Assembly (NCBI GenBank): GCA_963740395.1
Contig: CAVUEP010000041.1
Location: forward strand, 26,254-90,253
Direction: 5' to 3'
DNA: 64,000 bases
Origin: CADEEN01 sp963740395
GTDB lineage: Bacteria > Pseudomonadota > Gammaproteobacteria > Burkholderiales > Burkholderiaceae_C
Below the pieces are notes generated by a model that made no database searches, was not told the DNA's origin, and worked only from the letters and a program-made list of their open reading frames with translations. This document shows positions 61,075 to 64,000 of this stretch, piece after piece; positions within the stretch are counted from its first letter, which is position 1; each line of letters starts with the position of its first letter. The position numbers were made by a program, and so were the translations under genes.

Positions 61075-64000
61075 ATGAACGCCCCCCTGCCCGAGTCGAT
61101 CCGCAAGGCGCTGGAAACCGTCACGCTGGACGACAAGTACGCGCTGGCCAGCGGCCGCGCCTTCATGAGCGGCGTGCAGGCGCTGGTGCGCCTGCCGATC
61201 CTGCAGCGCACGCGCGATGCGCTGTCGGGCCTGAATACCGCCGGCTTCGTCAGCGGCTACCGCGGCTCGCCGCTGGGCGGCTATGACCAGGCGCTGTGGG
61301 CGGCCAAGAAGCACCTCGCCGAGCACCACATCGTGTTCCAGCCCGGCGTGAACGAAGAGCTGGGTGCGACCGCGGTCTGGGGCACCCAGCAACTCGACCT
61401 CTACCCGGCGACGAAGAAGTACGACGGCGTGTTCGGCATCTGGTACGGCAAGGGCCCGGGCGTGGACCGCAGCGCAGATGTGTTCAAGCACGCCAACATG
61501 GCCGGCACGGCCAAGCACGGCGGCGTGATCGCGATCGCCGGCGACGACCATGTGAGCAAGAGCAGCACCGCGGCGCACCAGAGCGACCACATCTTCAAGG
61601 CCTGCGGCCTGCCGGTGTTTTTTCCCAGCAATGTGCAGGACATCCTCGACATGGGCCTGCACGCCTTTGCCATGAGCCGCTTCTCGGGCGTGTGGAGCGG
61701 CATGAAGACGATCCAGGAGGTGGTCGAATCCTCGGCCTCGGTGTCGATCGACCCCGACCGCGTGAAGATCGTGATGCCCGAGGATTTCGCGATGCCGCCG
61801 GGCGGCCTGCACATCCGCTGGCCCGACGCGCCGCTCGAGCAGGAAGCGCGGCTGATGGACTTCAAGTGGTACGCCGCGCTGGCCTATGTCCGCGCGAACA
61901 AGCTCAACCACAACGTCATCGAATCCAGCCACGACCGCTTTGGCATCATCGCCAGCGGCAAGGCCTTCAACGACACGCGCCAGGCCCTGGTCGACTTGGG
62001 CCTGGACGACGAAACCTGCCGTGCCTTGGGTATCCGGCTGCACAAGGTCAATGTGGTCTGGCCGCTCGAAGCCACGATCACGCGCGACTTTGCCCAGGGC
62101 CTGCAGGAGATCCTGGTCGTCGAAGAGAAGCGCCAGGTCATCGAGTACCAGATCAAGGAAGAGCTCTACAACTGGCGCGCCGACGTGCGTCCCCATGTGC
62201 TCGGCAAGTTCGACGAACCCGAGGGTGATTCGACCGGCGGCGAATGGTCGATGCCCAACCCGAGCGACAACTGGCTGCTGCGCGCCAAGGCAGACCTGAC
62301 GCCGGCCATCGTCGCCAAGGCAATCGCCAAGCGGCTCAGGAAACTCGGCCTGGCCCCTGCGGGCAGCGACATCGCCGCCCGCATGGACCGGCGCATCGCC
62401 ATCATCGAAGCGCGCGAGAAGTCTCTGGCCGAGATCAAGGTCGACACCGGCGAGCGCGCCCCGTGGTTCTGCTCGGGCTGCCCGCACAACACCAGCACGC
62501 GGGTGCCCGAGGGCTCGCGCGCCATGGCCGGCATCGGCTGCCATTACATGGCGGTGTGGATGGACCGCAGCACCAGCACCTTCTCGCAGATGGGCGGCGA
62601 AGGCGTGGCCTGGGTCGGGCAGGCGCCGTTCACGAAGGACCCGCATGTCTTTGCCAACCTGGGTGACGGCACCTATTTCCACAGCGGGCTGCTGGCCATC
62701 CGCCAGAGCATCGCGGCCGGCGTGAACATCACCTACAAGGTGCTCTACAACGACGCCGTGGCCATGACCGGCGGCCAGCAGGTCGGCGAGCGCCCGGAAG
62801 GCCACACGGTGCTGCAGATCATGAAGAGCCTGGTCGCCGAAGGCGTGGCCAAGCTCGTGATCGTGTCCGACCAGCCCGAGAAGTACGGCGGCGTGGCGCT
62901 CGAGCCCGGCGTGACCGTGCACCACCGCGACGAGCTCGACCGCATCCAGCGCGAGTTCCGCGAGTTGAAGGGCACGACCGTCATCCTCTACGACCAGACC
63001 TGCGCCACCGAGAAGCGCCGACGCAGGAAGCGCGGCAAGATGGTCGACCCTGAGAAACGGGTCGTGATCAATGAACTGGTCTGCGAAGGTTGCGGCGATT
63101 GCAGCGTGCAAAGCAACTGCCTGTCGGTCGAGCCGGTCGAGACCGAGTTCGGCCGCAAGCGCCGCATCAACCAGAACACCTGCAACAAGGACTACTCCTG
63201 CGTCAAGGGCTTCTGTCCGAGCTTCGTCACCGTCGAAGGCGGCCAGCTGAAGAAGGCCAAGAAGGAAAAGAAGGGTGACCTCGCTGCGATGCCGGCCCTG
63301 CCCGAGCCGAGCCTGCCGCTGGCCGAGGCCGCCTGGGGCATCGTGGTCGGCGGTGTCGGCGGCACCGGCGTCATCACCATCGGTCAGCTGCTGGGCATGG
63401 CCGCCCACCTCGAAGGCCGCGGCGTCGTCACCCAGGACGCCGGCGGTCTGGCGCAAAAGGGCGGCGCCACGTGGAGCCACATCCAGATCGCCAATCGCCA
63501 GGACGCGATCTTCACGACCAAGGTCGACACCGCCAAGGCCGACCTCGTGATCGCCTGCGACGCCATCGTCGGCGCGGCCAAGTACACGCTGGCCGTGATG
63601 CAGCAGGGCCGCACCTATGTCGCGCTCAACACCCACGGCACGCCGACGGCCGCGTTCGTGAAGAACGCCGACTGGCAGTTCCCGGGCGGTCATTGCGAGG
63701 CTGCCATCAAGGCCAGCGTCGGTGAGGCGTTGGTCGGCGCTTTCGATGCCGAACAGGTCGCGGTGCAATTGGTTGGCGACTCGATCTACACCAATCCGCT
63801 GCTGCTGGGCTACGCCTGGCAACAGGGCCGCGTGCCGCTGTCGCATGCCGCGCTGATGCGTGCCATCGAGCTCAACGCCGTGCAGGTCGAGAACAACAAG
63901 GCGGCATTCGCCTGGGGCCGCCATTGCGCCCGCGACCTGGCGTCGGTGCAGGCGCTGTTCAGGGCGGCGCAGGTGATCGAGTTCGTCAAGAAGCCCGGGC
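61075..64000 (+). CDS. indolepyruvate ferredoxin oxidoreductase family protein, runs off the window
   Basis: The frame is open for 975 codons to the end of the window. An N-terminal pyruvate-ferredoxin-oxidoreductase-like domain starts MNAPLPESIRKALETVTLDD. Then come FVSGYRGSPLGGYD and FANLGDGTYFHSGLLA (thiamine-diphosphate binding). Iron-sulfur cysteines lie in CEGCGDCSVQSNC and in YSCVKGFCPSF. The gamma-type domain holds VGGVGGTGVITIGQLLGMAA. The enzyme family oxidatively decarboxylates indolepyruvate or related aryl- and branched 2-oxo acids to acyl-CoA. The single long chain (usually about 1150-1200 residues) means some 180-220 residues lie past the window. It may pass electrons to ferredoxin or a flavin carrier. 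Confidence 0.95.
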   Translation, partial: MNAPLPESIRKALETVTLDDKYALASGRAFMSGVQALVRLPILQRTRDALSGLNTAGFVSGYRGSPLGGYDQALWAAKKHLAEHHIVFQPGVNEELGATAVWGTQQLDLYPATKKYDGVFGIWYGKGPGVDRSADVFKHANMAGTAKHGGVIAIAGDDHVSKSSTAAHQSDHIFKACGLPVFFPSNVQDILDMGLHAFAMSRFSGVWSGMKTIQEVVESSASVSIDPDRVKIVMPEDFAMPPGGLHIRWPDAPLEQEARLMDFKWYAALAYVRANKLNHNVIESSHDRFGIIASGKAFNDTRQALVDLGLDDETCRALGIRLHKVNVVWPLEATITRDFAQGLQEILVVEEKRQVIEYQIKEELYNWRADVRPHVLGKFDEPEGDSTGGEWSMPNPSDNWLLRAKADLTPAIVAKAIAKRLRKLGLAPAGSDIAARMDRRIAIIEAREKSLAEIKVDTGERAPWFCSGCPHNTSTRVPEGSRAMAGIGCHYMAVWMDRSTSTFSQMGGEGVAWVGQAPFTKDPHVFANLGDGTYFHSGLLAIRQSIAAGVNITYKVLYNDAVAMTGGQQVGERPEGHTVLQIMKSLVAEGVAKLVIVSDQPEKYGGVALEPGVTVHHRDELDRIQREFRELKGTTVILYDQTCATEKRRRRKRGKMVDPEKRVVINELVCEGCGDCSVQSNCLSVEPVETEFGRKRRINQNTCNKDYSCVKGFCPSFVTVEGGQLKKAKKEKKGDLAAMPALPEPSLPLAEAAWGIVVGGVGGTGVITIGQLLGMAAHLEGRGVVTQDAGGLAQKGGATWSHIQIANRQDAIFTTKVDTAKADLVIACDAIVGAAKYTLAVMQQGRTYVALNTHGTPTAAFVKNADWQFPGGHCEAAIKASVGEALVGAFDAEQVAVQLVGDSIYTNPLLLGYAWQQGRVPLSHAALMRAIELNAVQVENNKAAFAWGRHCARDLASVQALFRAAQVIEFVKKPG

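Noticed and set aside
61036..63924. A 962-codon minus-strand open frame opposite the indolepyruvate oxidoreductase
   Set aside because: The plus-strand frame has full family motifs throughout. The antisense frame shows no recognisable domain.

Overview
The window is high-GC bacterial DNA and looks like a betaproteobacterial chromosome, order Burkholderiales, probably the Leptothrix/Rubrivivax/Comamonadaceae neighbourhood. I base this on the gene order tRNA-Tyr/Gly/Thr-tuf-tRNA-Trp-secE-nusG-rplKAJL-rpoBC, followed directly by str-S10-spc-alpha, on the order rpe-gph-trpE, and on protein signatures I recognise (for example FMDQTNP in RpoB). No genus can be named from sequence alone.

Layout. 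(1) 1-8723 is mixed metabolic DNA: the frameshifted end of an FAD/Fe-S oxidoreductase, an SDR oxidoreductase, an alpha/beta hydrolase, an O-methyltransferase, a thioredoxin-like protein, a badly frameshifted cytochrome P460 gene divergent from an HxlR-type regulator, a B12-dependent ribonucleotide reductase and NnrS. (2) 8804-43458 is almost entirely minus-strand expression machinery. Reading in the direction of transcription it runs from tRNA-Tyr, -Gly, -Thr, tuf copy 2, tRNA-Trp, secE, nusG, rplK, rplA, rplJ, rplL, rpoB and rpoC to rpsL, rpsG, fusA, tuf copy 1, rpsJ through rpsQ, a peroxiredoxin, rplN through secY, rpmJ, rpsM, rpsK, rpsD, rpoA, rplQ and initiator tRNA-fMet. A lone plus-strand PIN-domain gene separates rpoC from rpsL. 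Visible control elements include strong promoter matches before rpsL and rplN, an rplJ leader, and terminators after rpoC, rplQ and tRNA-fMet.

(3) 43522-56575 holds a tryptophan operon in two pieces. rpe-gph-trpE lies at 53720-56575 and trpG-ltaE-trpD-trpC-ung at 43522-47653, all on the minus strand. Between them sits a block of about 6 kb, mostly plus strand, that I read as a non-canonical chaperone/usher-like surface-fibre locus: a small secreted protein, a PapD-like chaperone, an outer-membrane barrel protein ending in one SdrD_B-like domain, and three related secreted subunit-like proteins, one of them on the opposite strand. No classical PapC/FimD usher is present. This is the best candidate in the window for an under-described system. 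(4) 56617-64000 carries apaG, a tiny membrane protein whose start codon overlaps that of divergent mltA, a coupled GGDEF cyclase/EamA transporter pair, and an Lrp-type regulator divergent from an indolepyruvate ferredoxin oxidoreductase that runs off the window.

Several genes, including the essential secY, carry single-base frameshifts, and the P460 gene carries about six. Consensus errors in the assembly are a serious possibility and should be excluded before any of these is called a pseudogene.
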